Shown here: positions 12,322-24,513 of the stretch, piece after piece
Position numbering within the stretch: position 1 is the stretch's first letter
Layout: the number at the start of each line of letters is the position of its first letter
DNA from: Oidiodendron maius Zn
Lineage: Eukaryota > Ascomycota > Leotiomycetes > Myxotrichaceae
DNA length: 64,000 nucleotides
Reading direction: 5' to 3'
Assembly: GCA_000827325.1 (NCBI GenBank)
Contig: KN832886.1
Coordinates: 687,655-751,654, forward strand
Program-made: the position numbers and the translations under genes
The notes under the pieces: generated by a model
Seen by the model: the letters and a program-made list of their open reading frames with translations, nothing else
What the model was told of the DNA's origin: nothing
Database searches by the model: none

Positions 12322-12939
12322 TCAAAGCCTACTCTTAACAAAAAAGTGCCTACATAGCAACCACCCCACAATACCCCCAAAATGCAATTGACCCATCAAC
12401 ACACTCCCCAAGAGTATGCTTTCCAGCAACGGAATCCCCGCCATTAATGTTATTCGGGGTGCCAGGAACTCCGAGGACAGGGCTATAGCAGCAGAGAATT
12501 CCTTCTCTTCGCCCTGAGAAGGCCCGAAAGCCGGAAGGAGCATTGAGCAGATATTCTCGATGAGTAGAAGTATACCAACTTGGAAGATCAAGCTGATAGG
12601 GCTAGGCAGGGAGCTGGAGACGACTCGGCCTGGATTCTGGGGTACGGACGGCAGGTATGTGAAGACGATGGGGTATTCGACGGCGAAATCAAGGCCAAGC
12701 AGGAAGGCTCGCCAGGTCCTTGGGGGGGTATGGGCTTTGGAGCGTAGGAAAGACGAGTACCCGAGGGTGAGGTTAAGAATTTCTTGGGAACAGATGATGG
12801 CCATAACTATCGATCTTAGTGAGCTTTTAGACTCGTCTGGGGCCTTCTCGGGTAGGAAAGGGTTCTATATACCCATGCCGAGATAATCATTTCCCCAGAG
12901 TCGATACCAGTCAATCCATAACGCTTCGACAAAATTCAT
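12322..12939 (-). CDS. Unrecognised small polytopic membrane protein
   Basis: Exon 1 (12939-12873) and exon 2 (12836-12322) join in frame to 193 aa. It starts MNFVEALWIDWYRLWGND and has about four or five hydrophobic segments (around VMAIICSQEILNLTL, WRAFLLGLDFAVEYPIVF, LIFQVGILLLIENICSML, LMAGIPLLESILLGSVL, GGIVGWLLC). I do not recognise a family. It lacks the WEF-type acidic motif of Pyr4/PaxB cyclases, the His boxes of Erg25-type oxidases and the EXPERA pattern of sterol isomerases. It lies between the Erg26-like gene and the second P450, so a role in the same cluster is plausible: membrane-bound cyclase, isomerase or scaffold. That is inference only. It is 3'-to-3' with the Erg26-like gene (253 bp apart) and divergent from the P450. 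Confidence 0.65.
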
Positions 12940-13367
12940 GGCTGAGGGGAACATTGAATTTCTTTTGCTTTTGGAATACTGCGTGCGGTCTTAGAATGTT
13001 ATATAGAGGGGGACTGAAATACCCCCTAAATCAATGAGGCTGAATCTATTGGTACGTTATACTTCGATCTGCGGCTTGCAGTCCAGGGGCCATCCACACC
13101 TGTTGGTGGACCGGTGGCAACTTCTCCCTGCATATTAGCTTCTGATATTCTAGGCGGCACTGCGGAGATTATGCACTGCAACGCTCGAGAAATGCTGACC
13201 AACCGAGAAACCCGGAAGGCTGAGGAAAGTTCCCAGTTTGGAAAAAAGACCAAATTTGGGGGCTTTCCATTTAGCTGATCACTTTTTAGGACCGCTGGTC
13301 ATACTATTTGTATACAGATGCAAAGTTTCACTAACCACAAGTTTGTCACGTCAATTATCCACCCGAA
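12940..13367. promoter_or_regulatory. Shared upstream region of membrane-protein and P450 genes
   Basis: 428 bp between divergent starts. No coding signal or clear known site is visible. Confidence 0.4.
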
Positions 13368-15128
13368 ATGGCTGTAAAAGTTCTGGCTCTTTGTCTTGAT
13401 TCTCTCTGGCAGTTTATCATACGCTTTACTCAAACTTCTTCTTATTGGACGCTAACTCTCTTCCCCGTTCTGATTGCTTCTCTTCTGTCATGGCGGTTAT
13501 GGCGATTTACTATCTACCCTCTGCTTCATCCGAGAGATGCAAAAGAACTCCCTTATTGGATTCCGTGTAAGATCATATCATATGTTCAAAAAAGCAATGG
13601 GAACCTGAATTCATCATTTTCTGTGAGAATATACTGATGCTTATTGGTGAAAATAGTTATAGGTCATACGTTTGGTTTTTTCATGGACAGTGACTCGACA
13701 TTTACCCGTGGACGACTGTATTTCAAGAACTCTCGCAAACCCTTTGGGATTACTGTGGCCGGTTCCAACATCTATGTGTTAACATCAGCTGCGGATGCCA
13801 CAGCAATGAGCAAGAATACACGGGAACTCATTTTCGATGATTATGTGAAAGGGATGATGGCCTCAATGGGCTCGTCGGAAGCAGGCATCATTAAGATGTG
13901 GCAACCCCGGCTTCCGTCCAATATTGGCTATCCAAATCCCCTTGGAAAGCCTCTGGGACAACTCTCGGAGGAAATCTTTCGAAAGCAACTACATCCCGGA
14001 AACCATCTCAATGAGCTCCAACATAAGTTCCTCAGCAGCATACACCAATCACTTACCGCTGAAAATCTATGGAAGGCTAGGCCTGAAGGAAAGGTTGCTT
14101 TATCGTCATCTCCTGATGGCAAATGTAACGTTTCACTGCTTCAATGGATTCAAACAACACTGCTTGAGGGTGCAACCAATGCCTTCTTTGGTGAGGCGCT
14201 TCTAGCGCGCAATTCTGGACTTCTCGATAACTTCTCCGAATTCGACGAGCGCAGTTGGCAACTCAGTTACAAAATTCCACGTCCCTGGTCGAAAAAGATG
14301 CAAATGGCAAAACAAAGATCCCTCGATGCTTTGACAGCATATTTCAGGTCGCCAATAGAGGAAAGACCGGGAAGCTGCTGGCTAGTACGGGTGATGGAAA
14401 CTGAGATGCGAGCGGCAGGCATTGAAGAGGTAGACATGGCTGCTAACTTAATGATGGCGTATTGGGTGTAAGTTGCATGCCGGGGATGTATTTCTTCACC
14501 GTCACAAGCTGATAAGATTGATAGTATCAACGGGAATGCTTGGAAAGTTTGCTTCTGGATAATGGCTTATTTGGTAGAGAACCAAGATCTCTATTCAGAT
14601 ATTAGGAAAGAAGTGGCCCCCATGGTATCCATAGCCCAATCTCCGAACACTCTCAGCGATTGCCTGGACCGATGTCCTCAACTGGTCGCGGTCTATCAAG
14701 AAACGCTGCGGGTTGTAACGTCCTCGGTTTCCGTGCGAAACATAGTCTCACCTCTTGAATTGGGTGGCAAGCTCCTCCAGCCAGGAAACAGAGTACTCAT
14801 TCCCTACCGGCAAATTCTCATGAACGAAGAGGTTTTTGGTCCGAATGCAGCCTACTTCGATGCTACTCGATTTCTAAGAAACCCATCCCTTGCCAAAAAC
14901 CAAAGTTTTCGCCCTTTTGGTAGCGGGACGACCCACTGTCCAGGAAGGTTTCTTGCTCAAAAAGAGGTCCTCACTTTTATTGGCATAGCGCTGAGTCGTT
15001 TTGATATTTTCAAAGCCGACCGGGAGTCGCCTTTCCCACGACTGGAGTTGAAGAAGCCGTGCCTGGGAATCATGGCGCCCGTAAAGGGAGAAGATGTTGA
15101 AGTGACGGTTGTAGCCCTTCGTTTATAG
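13368..15128 (+). CDS. Cytochrome P450 monooxygenase (second of the sterol-type cluster)
   Basis: Three exons (13368-13566, 13657-14467, 14525-15128) give 537 aa. Splicing at an inner acceptor restores the hinge LPYWIPFIGHTFGFF. An N-terminal membrane helix (about residues 27-46) precedes it. The I-helix region INGNAWKVCFW spans the second intron, the K-helix is ETLR, and the heme loop FGSGTTHCPGRFLA has its Cys near residue 475. The I-helix lacks the usual acid-Thr pair (it reads NGNAWK), as in the CYP7/CYP8-like group, where oxygen activation differs from classic P450s; it could therefore be an isomerase-type or atypical P450. General layout matches the first P450 at 7535-9523, so the two may be distant paralogues acting on one scaffold. 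Confidence 0.93.
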
Positions 15129-15839
15129 CTGTCTATTTGGGACTAGGGCGGGGGGGGAAGGCTGGAAGCCCGCGAATTACTGTACAATAACTACCCATTT
15201 ACGAAGGAGCCTATCGTAACACCTTACGCGGCCCGCCCCTTCAGAGTGCCGAATAGCAGGGCGTGGGGAGCAGGGGCAGGGGCCAACAGCAGCTCCCTCT
15301 GTAAAGCGGCAACAAACTGCCCCTAAGCTGCAGCAGCGCCACTAAGTCGCAGCAGAGAGTGGGACTTGTTTGAGCCTTGATTTGTCACAGTCGTATGCTT
15401 ATTGCAACCCTGACTGGCCCACAGACTAAGTTACAGAGCGGCGAAGCGCAGCGGATCATGGGATGTCGTGCAGCTCGAAACGAGAGTGGTTAGCAAGGAT
15501 TGCTCTCTGCTGTAGAAACTTGTTATCGATGAACATGTTGTGGTTACATGGAGGCGCAGAGGGGGGTGGTCAGCCTTCCGATTAAACCAATTTTGAATCA
15601 AACCAATCTTATTCATAGAACGAATACAAGATACCTGAGGCAAAGCCAGCTGACCCAAACTGAAGCTCCCATTCTCCCTCCCCCGCTAAAGAAAGCAATC
15701 GCCATCGTCCTTCGCTCTCCGCTTTTCCCCTGTCATATCAAATTTTCTACGTTCAGTCCGTTCAAAAGCAGTCGTACAATATTTCTTATGAAAGAAATTT
15801 CAGGTCTCCGTTAAAGTTCAATTACGTCTTGCTCACGCA
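15129..15839. other. Intergenic stretch
   Basis: 711 bp without a gene. It begins with a run of nine G and a GC-rich part with CAGCAG-type repeats around 15280-15360. The rest carries the promoter of the PTH11-like gene, pyrimidine-rich near 15660-15730. Confidence 0.45.
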
Positions 15840-17134
15840 ATGTCGTTTGATGGCATTCCCGACAGTGTTCTGGAGAATTTCCCTGCTGGAGCACCGCCAG
15901 AGGGGGTCACACCAAATTTTATCAACCCACCAAACCACGATGTCCTGATCATCACATTGAACACAGTATTGTTGACTGTGATGTGGACTACTGTTATCCT
16001 AAGGCTATATGCCAAGGGGAGGATTCTGCGTACCTTGGGATGGGACGACTGTAAGCTTTTGAGCCACTGCTCGTCCTTGGTTTTCTGTGACTGTATTTCA
16101 GTTTTCTGACTTTTCTCTTCCATTGATATAGATACCTCTACTATAGCGGCTCTGGGATCTACGGCACATTCGGTCTTCGAGTTGTATGGCATCCACCTGG
16201 GCTACGGAAGACACATCTGGGATATTCGAGCGACGACTCTTCTAGAGGTGTCCAACGTACGCCTACTTTCCGCCACGTCTATCGTCTATCCCGTCGTGAT
16301 CTACTTCGTCAAACTCTCCATCCTCCTCCTCTACCTTCGCATATTTGGCGTCTACCGATTTGTACGATTTTCTTGCTACTTCGCCATAGTTCTGTTTACC
16401 CTCTTCTACGTCGCATACCTCGGAGTTCAAGCGGCCCTTTTAAAGGATTGCATCAACTTAGCTTCACTCGAAGTTGGCGTGTGCAAAGATTTATATGCTC
16501 TCACCATATTCCAATCAGCGTTCAACGTAGTTTCCGATATCTTTGTCTTCCTTATTCCCATACCTTGTATCTTGAAGCTACAGGTTCGAACGGGGCGGAA
16601 AATTGGTCTTCTGATCATCTTCCTTGCTGGGTTTGTAGCTTGTGGTGTATCGATTGCACGCCTAGTTACTACGGCCATAACCCTCAATTCGGCGGACAAA
16701 TTTTGGTATGCTTCGTTGAACGGGTCTCTAACGTAAGATATGTTTTTCTAGTTCCATATCATCCCATTAGACTCACTGTGCTTGGTTAATTCTTATGCAT
16801 TAGTTGTGTCGAGATAAATGTCGCCATTACAGCAGCTTGCATGTCGACCTTGCTAGGCGTTTTGGCCCAAGTCAAAAGATACGGGTCCTCGGTCTACAAA
16901 TCCTTGCGGTCCCGCCTTTATGAATCCCGCAGCGGCAGCGCGACTGCTACATCTAGCCAGGGGATTGGGAAGTCAGGGAACAATACTGCTGAGGCCTTCA
17001 ACGCGCCGCCATCGCGGAAGAAGACACTTGAGAAGACCAATTATATACCACTGGAGGATGGCGCCTATCATAGTGCAGTCAGCACTGAGTACTTGTCTAA
17101 CTCAGATAATCTACCACTTTGGGGTAGGCCTTGA
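15840..17134 (+). CDS. PTH11-like rhodopsin-fold integral membrane protein
   Basis: Three exons (15840-16050, 16132-16732, 16804-17134) give 380 aa with seven predicted membrane segments, from VLIITLNTVLLTVMWTTVILRLY to the last one after NGSLTCVEINVAITAAC. Marks of the fungal SAT20/rhodopsin domain family are LRLYAKGRILRTLGWDDY after TM1, the loop ATTLLEVSNVRLLSATSIVYPVVIYFVKLSILLLYLRIF, and the ExNVAI..AC segment. A CFEM domain is absent. The cytosolic tail (about residues 285-380) is Ser-rich. Such proteins are candidate receptors at the plasma membrane and are common beside metabolite clusters. It may sense a signal for the adjacent regulator, or be unrelated. Confidence 0.88.
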
Positions 17135-17538
17135 GAGAAAGTATGAAATGATAAGGGATTTTAATACATACAGGATACAGAAGTTAGGCACCTTATAGTA
17201 GGACCTTTTCAAGAGGTATTTGACCCTAATTTAAGCTACTTAAGTTTCTGAATGTATTGAAAAGGCTGCAGGTCAAGTTCCTGATCCCATTTCCGCCCTC
17301 CTCCATTGCTAATGTGGTATTTCAGCTAAAGTGGTGCCTGTGCCATCAATTCTGACACCCCCTGGTGGGGTAATTTAGTTAGTTAGTCAGCAGGTTAGGC
17401 GACTTTGGCTACTCCTGAATAGGAATAGATCATTTTGGACATGACTAAATCACAAACTAAATGACATCGACACTCCATGTATCCTAAGAATACATGGCCA
17501 TCGCATAGAGTGCTAAATCATTGATGCGAGCGGCTACG

Positions 17539-19866
17539 ATGTCTGACGCAGACAACCAGCAGCAACGCAAGCGAGCTGTGCGGGCCTGCCGTAACTGCCG
17601 GTAAGACGTGATCCCATACCTAATACAGGTGGTTGATGATGGTTCCGCATTGATGCGCTCTGTAGGCGCAAAAAGACCCGGTGCTCGGGCGAACGACCAA
17701 TTTGTGCAATTTGTCAGAGATTGGGACAACACTGTCATTATCCGGCAATAGACGTAGTAGACTACGGCACACGGCCTGGCAATGAGCAAATCGTAAGCTG
17801 ATTCCCCAGTCAAGCTGCGAGCATCATGCTCATTGTGCACCAGGACGCCCTACAGACAAAAATGTCTATCATCGAGAATCAGCTCACGGAGTTGACAAAC
17901 ACAATAAATAGGTGATTTTCGTATCACCTTTGGACAGAAAGGTTCTAATTTGAAAGATTTATTTCATCCTATCCCAGTCCATCATCCTTACAGGAGGAGA
18001 CAGGCAGCCGAGTCCGGCCGCCGGGCCACATGTCGACCTCGACTCCTGGTTGGACTCAGGGTCAAGCAATGACTTGGGCCGATGCCGCCTCCATAAAAGA
18101 GAGTAATCAGGCACAACCATCGGTCTTCAGCGTATTGCCTGGGACGAACGTACTACTATCTGCTGCAGACGCTTATTTTCGACACTGTCACAATCAACCA
18201 TACTCCCTGTTCCATGAGGAGACTTTCAGGCGTGATCTTGTTTTGGGAATTGTCCCGGCGCATCTAGCGTTTGCTTTCCTTGCAACGTCGATCCGTTTTC
18301 TCTCAGATCCCGCATACACCGCCGACAAAGTCACTTGGATTTCAGGTTACGCCAGAGAGTCTTGGAAGGCCATTGTTCTTTCTGGCGAGGGTTTGGAGAA
18401 GACCGCGGGCATCAGTGTTGTTCAAGCGCTCATATTGCTGGCCGTAATTGATTATACAGGTAAGCCTCCTCGTAGCGCTCTTAGAGACATAATACCTGAT
18501 CTAACTGTGCACCAGGTGGTAAGTGTCGTGCGGGGTGGATTAAAGGTGAGTCGTTTAACAACGCATTTTTGATCAAGCTAACATCAACCAAAGCTGGTTT
18601 GGCCATACGAATATCGTCTTACTTGCAGCTCATGCTTGAGCCAGATCAGTCACTCTCGATCATCGAACAGGAACTGCGCAGGAGGACATTTTGGTCTGTA
18701 TATGTGCTCGATACGCTAATTTCCTGCGGTCGGCAGCGACCCCCGGCAATCCCGAAAGACAACCTCAAGTTGCACATGCCTTGTGGTGAGAATTCCTTCC
18801 AAGTAGGCCTGCTGCAGGAGATGCCTCCCCTGGAAGTGTTCGCACGCGGCCCTGCAGATACATCAACGCTGGACGCTGAGAGTCCGTGGACCCTCCTGGT
18901 GTTAGTGGCGTCGGTCTTTCGGTCATGCCTGCAGTACATATTTCAAGAGCGAGTTCACCATGACGAAGCACCGTGGCACCCAGGTTGCCGATTTGCTGAG
19001 CTTGAATGGGCGTTGCTGCAGTTGGAATCGACATATGGGTTGGGCGATTCACCCATCGAGAAAACCCGGCTGCTCTACATGGTAGATAATGATGTCAGTC
19101 AGCACAGAGTCGGGCCATCGGTATACGCTCACGCACTTTTCCATGCTAGTCATTGTCTCTTGTACCACCCGTTTCTATTGCGAAGACGTCTGGCAAAACA
19201 AGAGATCAAGACCCCGAAAAGTTTCCTTCTCCGTGCGTTTCACTCTTGTGAGACACATTCAACCGCTCTTGCAACGCTCATGAGCGAGGCAAGGAACATG
19301 GGACTCACTGCTTCGGCTTCAATGTATGCATACTTCTGCTATCTTGCTGGTTCAATCCATACATTGTCTCGCCATGTAAAGCATCCAGTGATAACAGATG
19401 AAGCCGCATCGGATGAAATATTGGCTTCATGCTTGCAGCATATTAAGGAGTTATGCCAATATTGGGACCTTGCAAACTCTATAGTACGAGATGCCTCTCA
19501 CACTATTGAACTCTACTAACGGCTCGATCATTTTAGGTTACATCTCTGGAGACCTTCAGCAGTCATGCTTCCGTCCTGTGTGCGATATTCGACCCGTCTT
19601 TTGACATGGATGAACTATCCTCGTCAGATGAGAGCATGCTGTGGAACTCTGTTAGCCATGGGAGTTTGTCCGACAGTGTTCAGAATAAAGAATCGGGCCC
19701 AGATTTGACATTTTCAATATGGGATGACGCGTTTGATTTCTTGCAATTTGGGAACGACTCCCTCATGGAGGCCACCCAGTCGACTCTAGGATCGAGTGGC
19801 CAATTAACCCTGCTGGACCAGCAGCTCACTGCATCCTCAGTCACAACTATCCCAAGAAGGTCATAG
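17539..19866 (+). CDS. Zn(II)2Cys6 transcription factor, likely cluster regulator
   Basis: Seven exons (17539-17600, 17666-17792, 17844-17911, 17978-18459, 18516-18545, 18594-19483, 19537-19866) give 662 aa. The zinc cluster is split by intron 1: CRNCRRKKTRCSGERPIC then AICQRLGQHC (residues 17-44). A short coiled coil follows (SIIENQLTELTNTI), encoded by the small third exon. The fungal_trans domain covers about residues 110-420 (AYFRHCHNQPYSLFHEETF, AGLAIRISSYL, RRRTFWSVYVLDTLISCGR). The last exon is acidic (DELSSSDESM, WDDAFDF) and may activate transcription. A 30-nt exon (18516-18545) is supported by the restored GGKCRAGWIKAGLAIR. The protein is nuclear. It sits at the right end of the sterol-type cluster and is the natural candidate to control it. 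The 404-bp gap before it (17135-17538) shows nothing but promoter. Confidence 0.9.
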
Positions 19867-20555
19867 CAAGAAGAAGGGGATTTATTCACAGCGTTGATTT
19901 AATGTCCAATGTTTCTTTTATGCAGGCCTCTACCCATGTATACTCTAGCCAATTTCTCAGAAACCCAGAAAAACCAAGTCCCATCCTTCCTTCATGTGAG
20001 GATTATATTAGTGCGATATGGGCAGGAGTTTCACTATGTCTTTGCCCGGCGGCTCCAAATTTAGCCTCGCATGCCCCGAATATATGCATTCCATACCCCA
20101 ATGTGCGCCGCGCGTCCGAGCTCGAAACTTTAATCGCTTCGGTCCCTGATTGACAAGCGAGTTGAGTGAGGGGCGTGGCAACCCGGTATCTATGCAGGTG
20201 TCGGAAGTTGGGGTCGGACTCGGGGTACGGCGATAGTTGGAAAAATAGTTTGGGAGGCTTTAGAGAATAGATGAAGGGCATTTTTCTATGTTAGGTCGGG
20301 ATTTTGGGGATAGTAGTGGTGGTGAGAATACCTGCCGGAGGCTTAAAATAGGACGGAGCGGCATCTCTGCAGTTTTAAGACTGGGGCACATGCTTTTGAA
20401 ACTTTCTACACAACATCAGAATATCAAGTTAATGCCATGCCGTTCTGGAAAGTCTTGTTTAATTTCTACGCGCGAGAGGACCTAAATATGGCGAAAGCAA
20501 CCCCGCACAAGCGATCCCGTCCGGGACCAAACCTCAACTATTAACCGCAGCTCTT
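19867..20555. other. Intergenic stretch between two 3' ends
   Basis: 689 bp between the convergent regulator and M3 peptidase genes. No supportable gene; a small open frame at 19902-20153 has no recognisable pattern. Confidence 0.45.
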
Positions 20556-22753
20556 TTACTTTGATGTCAGCCCCAGATCTTCATAGAATGCCTTCGTGCT
20601 GGGTGGCCGCCCCAAAAAATCTTCTAGTATCTTCATCTCTTCCTGGCTGCCGCCCTTTTCCAACACCATATGCCGGTACCGCCGACCCTCAGCCTTGCTC
20701 ATGGGGTCCTTCTTGAACACGCTGTAGAAAATGTCCGCTGAGTATACCTTGCTGCTCAGATATCCGTAGTAGCCTGCATCGTAACCTCCGATAAGGTGCC
20801 AAAATGTGGCTTGCCCGTTGCCCAAGTTGGATTCCAAGCCGAGCGCCTCAGGCCCACTGAGGCCAGCGATCTGGGCACGTAGGTCATTGTACAACTCTGA
20901 GTAATTGGTATTTTCGGCCACATCGTGTGATTTAGCGGTGTGCACCATCATATCAAAAAGACCAAAATGTAGCTGGCGGAGATTATAGAGGGCATCGTTA
21001 ACATGCTGCGATGCCACTTGCTGTGATATAAGATCGTCAGGGATCTGCTCGCCTGTCTTGTAGTGTTTGCTTAAGCTCTTTAGGACACTTGGGGTCCAGC
21101 ACCAGTTCTCGAGCAACTGGCTCGGCGCCTCGACGAAGTCTCTCACTACGCTGGCTCCGTGAAATCTCGAATATTTGGTCCAACCGGCCAAGTCATGGAT
21201 CCCACGGCCCAGTTCGTGGAACAGGGTGAAGACTTCGTCGTGCTTCAACAACGAAGGCTTTGTCGCAGTTGGTTTGGAGAAGTTGCACACAAGCGCGGTT
21301 GCGGGGTAGCGGCGTGTTCCATTGGGTAAGGTGTAGCCTGGCTGCAAGGAGAAGTTGGCACCGTGGCTATACTTTCCTTGACGGGGGTGCAAATCGAGAT
21401 AGAGGTAGCCGACGAACGATCCGCCCTCTTCATCATCATCCCAGACACTGAAGATCTTGACATCAGGATGCCACGAGATATCATCCTTGCCGTTCTCTGC
21501 TGAAGATTAGGAACAGATAATAGAGTGGGTTGAGGCCACATATATACCAGATAATATAGGCCGGTCTTCAGGTTGGATTTCCCTAAAGACAAAACCGAAC
21601 AGCTCTTCGAAGATCCCCAGCATGCCGTCAATTGTAGACTGCAGAGGGAAATACTCAGCAACATTTTGCTCATTAACGGAGAACTCTCGCTCGACCATCA
21701 GGCGGTTGTAGAATCGGTGGTCCCAGAGATTGTAATTTCCATCATTGGTGGCCTGGAGGCCACGGGCCTTCAGATCCGCTGCCTTGATATCCTTCAAGTG
21801 CATGCTCTCCTTCTCTCCAGCAGGCGTGAGCTGGACCCGCAAGTCATCCAGGAAGTCAGTGACAGTCTTTGGCGTCTTGACCATCCTGTCCTTAATCTTG
21901 AATGACGCCTAGTTGGGGTAGCCAAGTAGTCTCGCAGCCTCGTCACGGAGGATGACCGCCTCTGAGAAAAGGGTAACGTTTTGGTTGCACTAAGGTTCGT
22001 CAATACTTTTCTTGCCACGAGGACTCTATGAACCTTGTTCTCGTTTTCGATGAATACCTTCTGCCGAACCTCAGGGTCAAGAGCGAACTTGAGAGTCGGA
22101 TACAGATCCGAGTATTTGAATGTAAGCCTAACCTTCCCCTCGTTGGCATCATGGCCCGTCTCAAGGTTGACGATGACGTCGGTCGGCACGCCCTCAAGCT
22201 GCTTCCGGGTGAACCAGATGCCCCCGTGCTCTTCATTGAGATTCTTCTGGAACTCGATGCTGATCTGCGAGAGGCGCTTCTTGATCTCCTTAAACCGGTC
22301 ACGCAGGGGGCCGGCCGGTATGCCAAGGCCGTTGGTGATATATGACTTGCGCTCCTTCTCCAGCAGCCGCTGGCTCTCACGGTCCAGAGCCGCGCCCTTC
22401 TTGAACGCCGCATCAACCAACGTGAAGATGTCCTCGCGCATCGACGCCTCAATTGCGAACTCGTCCATCAGCTCCTTGGCCTTGGACGACGCCGCGCGCA
22501 GCTCAGCGTCCCCGGACACCACCTGGTAGAAGCCGATGATACGGTTCTGCAGGCCCGCCTTGTCCTCGTCCTGCGCAATGGGCAGGACGACATTGTCAAA
22601 GGCCGCGATCTCGGGGGTGATCTCAGCCGCGATCTTGTCAAGGACGGAGCGTTTGATGCCGCAGAGGACCTTCGCGTCTTCCAGCAGCGAGGTGGGCGTT
22701 GCAGTAAAACTCGGTGGCGCCTGTGGAGGCTGACAGTACTGCTTCGGGGCCAT
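20556..22753 (-). pseudogene. M3 family metallopeptidase (thimet oligopeptidase/Prd1 type), inactive
   Basis: Exons 22753-22034, 21989-21548 and 21499-20556 join to 702 codons, the usual size of saccharolysin-type cytosolic oligopeptidases. Homology-like pattern runs throughout: DKIAAEITPEIAAFDNV, GIWFTRKQLEGVP, VKIFSVWDDDEEGG, GGYDAGYYGYLSSKVYSADIF. Two lesions show it is dead. An in-frame TAG (21911-21909) follows LLGYPN, where relatives continue with A-F/ASFK, and the frame simply goes on after it. The zinc motif reads HELGRGIH (about residues 482-489) where HEFGH is required, so the second His ligand is Arg. The third ligand (Glu of FVEAPSQLLENW) is kept. The first intron is only 44 nt with a GTTCAT donor. 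It is head-to-head with the M20 dipeptidase, 286 bp apart. A sequencing error could explain the stop but hardly both changes. Confidence 0.8.
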
Positions 22754-23039
22754 TATGGTTGTGGTCCTCGTACAGATGCATGGAGCATCGTTCGTCTCGA
22801 ATGCGAGTTGTACCTTGGGAGGGGGGGGGCAACAGTGGCCAGTCGAAGCTCCTCTTGTGTAATCTGGAGTGCGGTTGGAGGACGGCCCGCATCCGTTCGT
22901 GCCGTATGCGCGGCTCACTCCCTCGTACAAAACATCGTGGGGCCTCCAGCTATATGGCGTTTCTACTGTCGGATGAATTGTTGGCTTTTATGTTGTCAAC
23001 ATTGCTGCGGTATCAGCGAGGCCCGTTTGCTGCGACAGC

Positions 23040-24513
23040 ATGGCAACGATCATGGAGAAATACTTCGCAACGGTGGACAACATATCGGACCATTTCGTGG
23101 AACGTCTGCAGAAAGCGGTAGCAATCCCTTCTGTGTCCGCAGACCCTGCTCGCCGCCATGATGTGGTCAGGATGGGGGAATGGCTTGCGAATGAACTTCG
23201 AGGATTGGGAGCCGACGTGGATGTCAGACCATTGAGTAAGCAAGCGGGCTCAGAGGTCGACCTTCCTCCGATCATTCTCGGCCGGTATGGCAGTGACAGG
23301 AATAAAAAGACCATTATGATCTATGGTCATTACGATGTGCAACCAGCAAGCAAGTCCGACGGCTGGGAGTCAGATCCCTTCGTCCTGACAAGCGATGACC
23401 AAGGCCGAATGTTTGGACGTGGCAGCACGGATGACAAAGGCCCGGTGCTGGCATGGCTGAACACGATTGAATCGTATCAAAACGCTGGCATCCCGTTCCC
23501 AGTGAACCTCCTGATGTGCTTTGAAGGGATGGAAGAGTCGGGCTCCATAGGGCTGGAAGGCTTTATCAACTCGGAAGCCCAGGGGTACTTCGCCGAGACC
23601 GACGCAATCTGCATCTCAGATAGCTGCTGGCTCGGGGAGAAACCTTGTTTGACTTACGGCTTGCGCGGGCTGAACTACTTCTCTGTCACGGTGTCTGGGC
23701 CGGCTCAAGACCTGCACAGCGGTATATTTGGCGGCGCCGTCCACGAGCCGCTGGGCGATCTGGTGCATGTTTTGGCCTCATTATCCGATGGTGATGGAAC
23801 GATCAAGATTATTGGACTGCCCGAAGTAGTGGCCCCTTTGACTGAGAAAGAGACCTGCTTATATAGAGACATCCAATTCACCAACGAGGATCTCCATTCA
23901 ACTATAGGGAGCAAGACTGGTATCTTCAATACTACTAAGGAAACGCTCATGGCTCGGTGGCGATATCCATCCCTCTCAGTTCATGGAATTGAAGGGGCAT
24001 TCTCAACACCCGGATCCAAAACCGTTATCCCCGCCAGAGTAACAGGCAAATTTTCTCTCCGGACCGTCCCCAACATGACTGTCGAACAGGTCAACGAGCT
24101 TGTGATCCAACATGTACGGGAAGAGTTCCAGAAACTAAATTCGAAGAATATCCTGGAGATTTCTGTTCTTCAGAAAGGGAAATGGTGGCTCACCGACCCG
24201 GACCATTGGAACTACGTCGCTGCATCCAAAGCGATCGAGGACGTCTGGGGACTGAAGCCGGATCTCATCCGCGAAGGAGGCAGTATTCCAATTGCCCTGG
24301 TTATGGAGCAAGCTATAGGCAAAAATATTCTCCTGCTGCCAATGGGCCGGTCGACTGACGCAGCTCATTCACCCAGGGAGAAGATCGACAGGAATAATTA
24401 GTAAGTACCTTTTAAATTGCTCAATTGTTCTATACACGCTTATGGGATTTCCTGAAAACAGCATCGAAGGCATCAAGACCCTGGGAGCGTATCTCCACCA
24501 TGTGGCTGGGTAA
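23040..24513 (+). CDS. M20 family dipeptidase (CNDP/Dug1 type)
   Basis: Exon 1 (23040-24400) and a short exon 2 (24462-24513, ending YIEGIKTLGAYLHHVAG) give 470 aa. All metal and catalytic positions of the family are visible: HYDVQ (His near residue 97), GRGSTDDKG with the bridging Asp, EGMEESGS with the catalytic and metal Glu, the dimerisation-domain LHSGIFGG, and the late AHSPREKI His. The enzyme is a cytosolic two-zinc peptidase that cleaves dipeptides; the Dug1 relatives split Cys-Gly in glutathione breakdown. The first of two near ATGs is used (MATIMEKY). It is divergent from the dead M3 peptidase and may share its promoter region. Confidence 0.92.

Noticed and set aside
12560-12886. 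108-aa plus-strand frame opposite the membrane protein
   Set aside because: Antisense to a spliced gene with clear hydrophobic segments.
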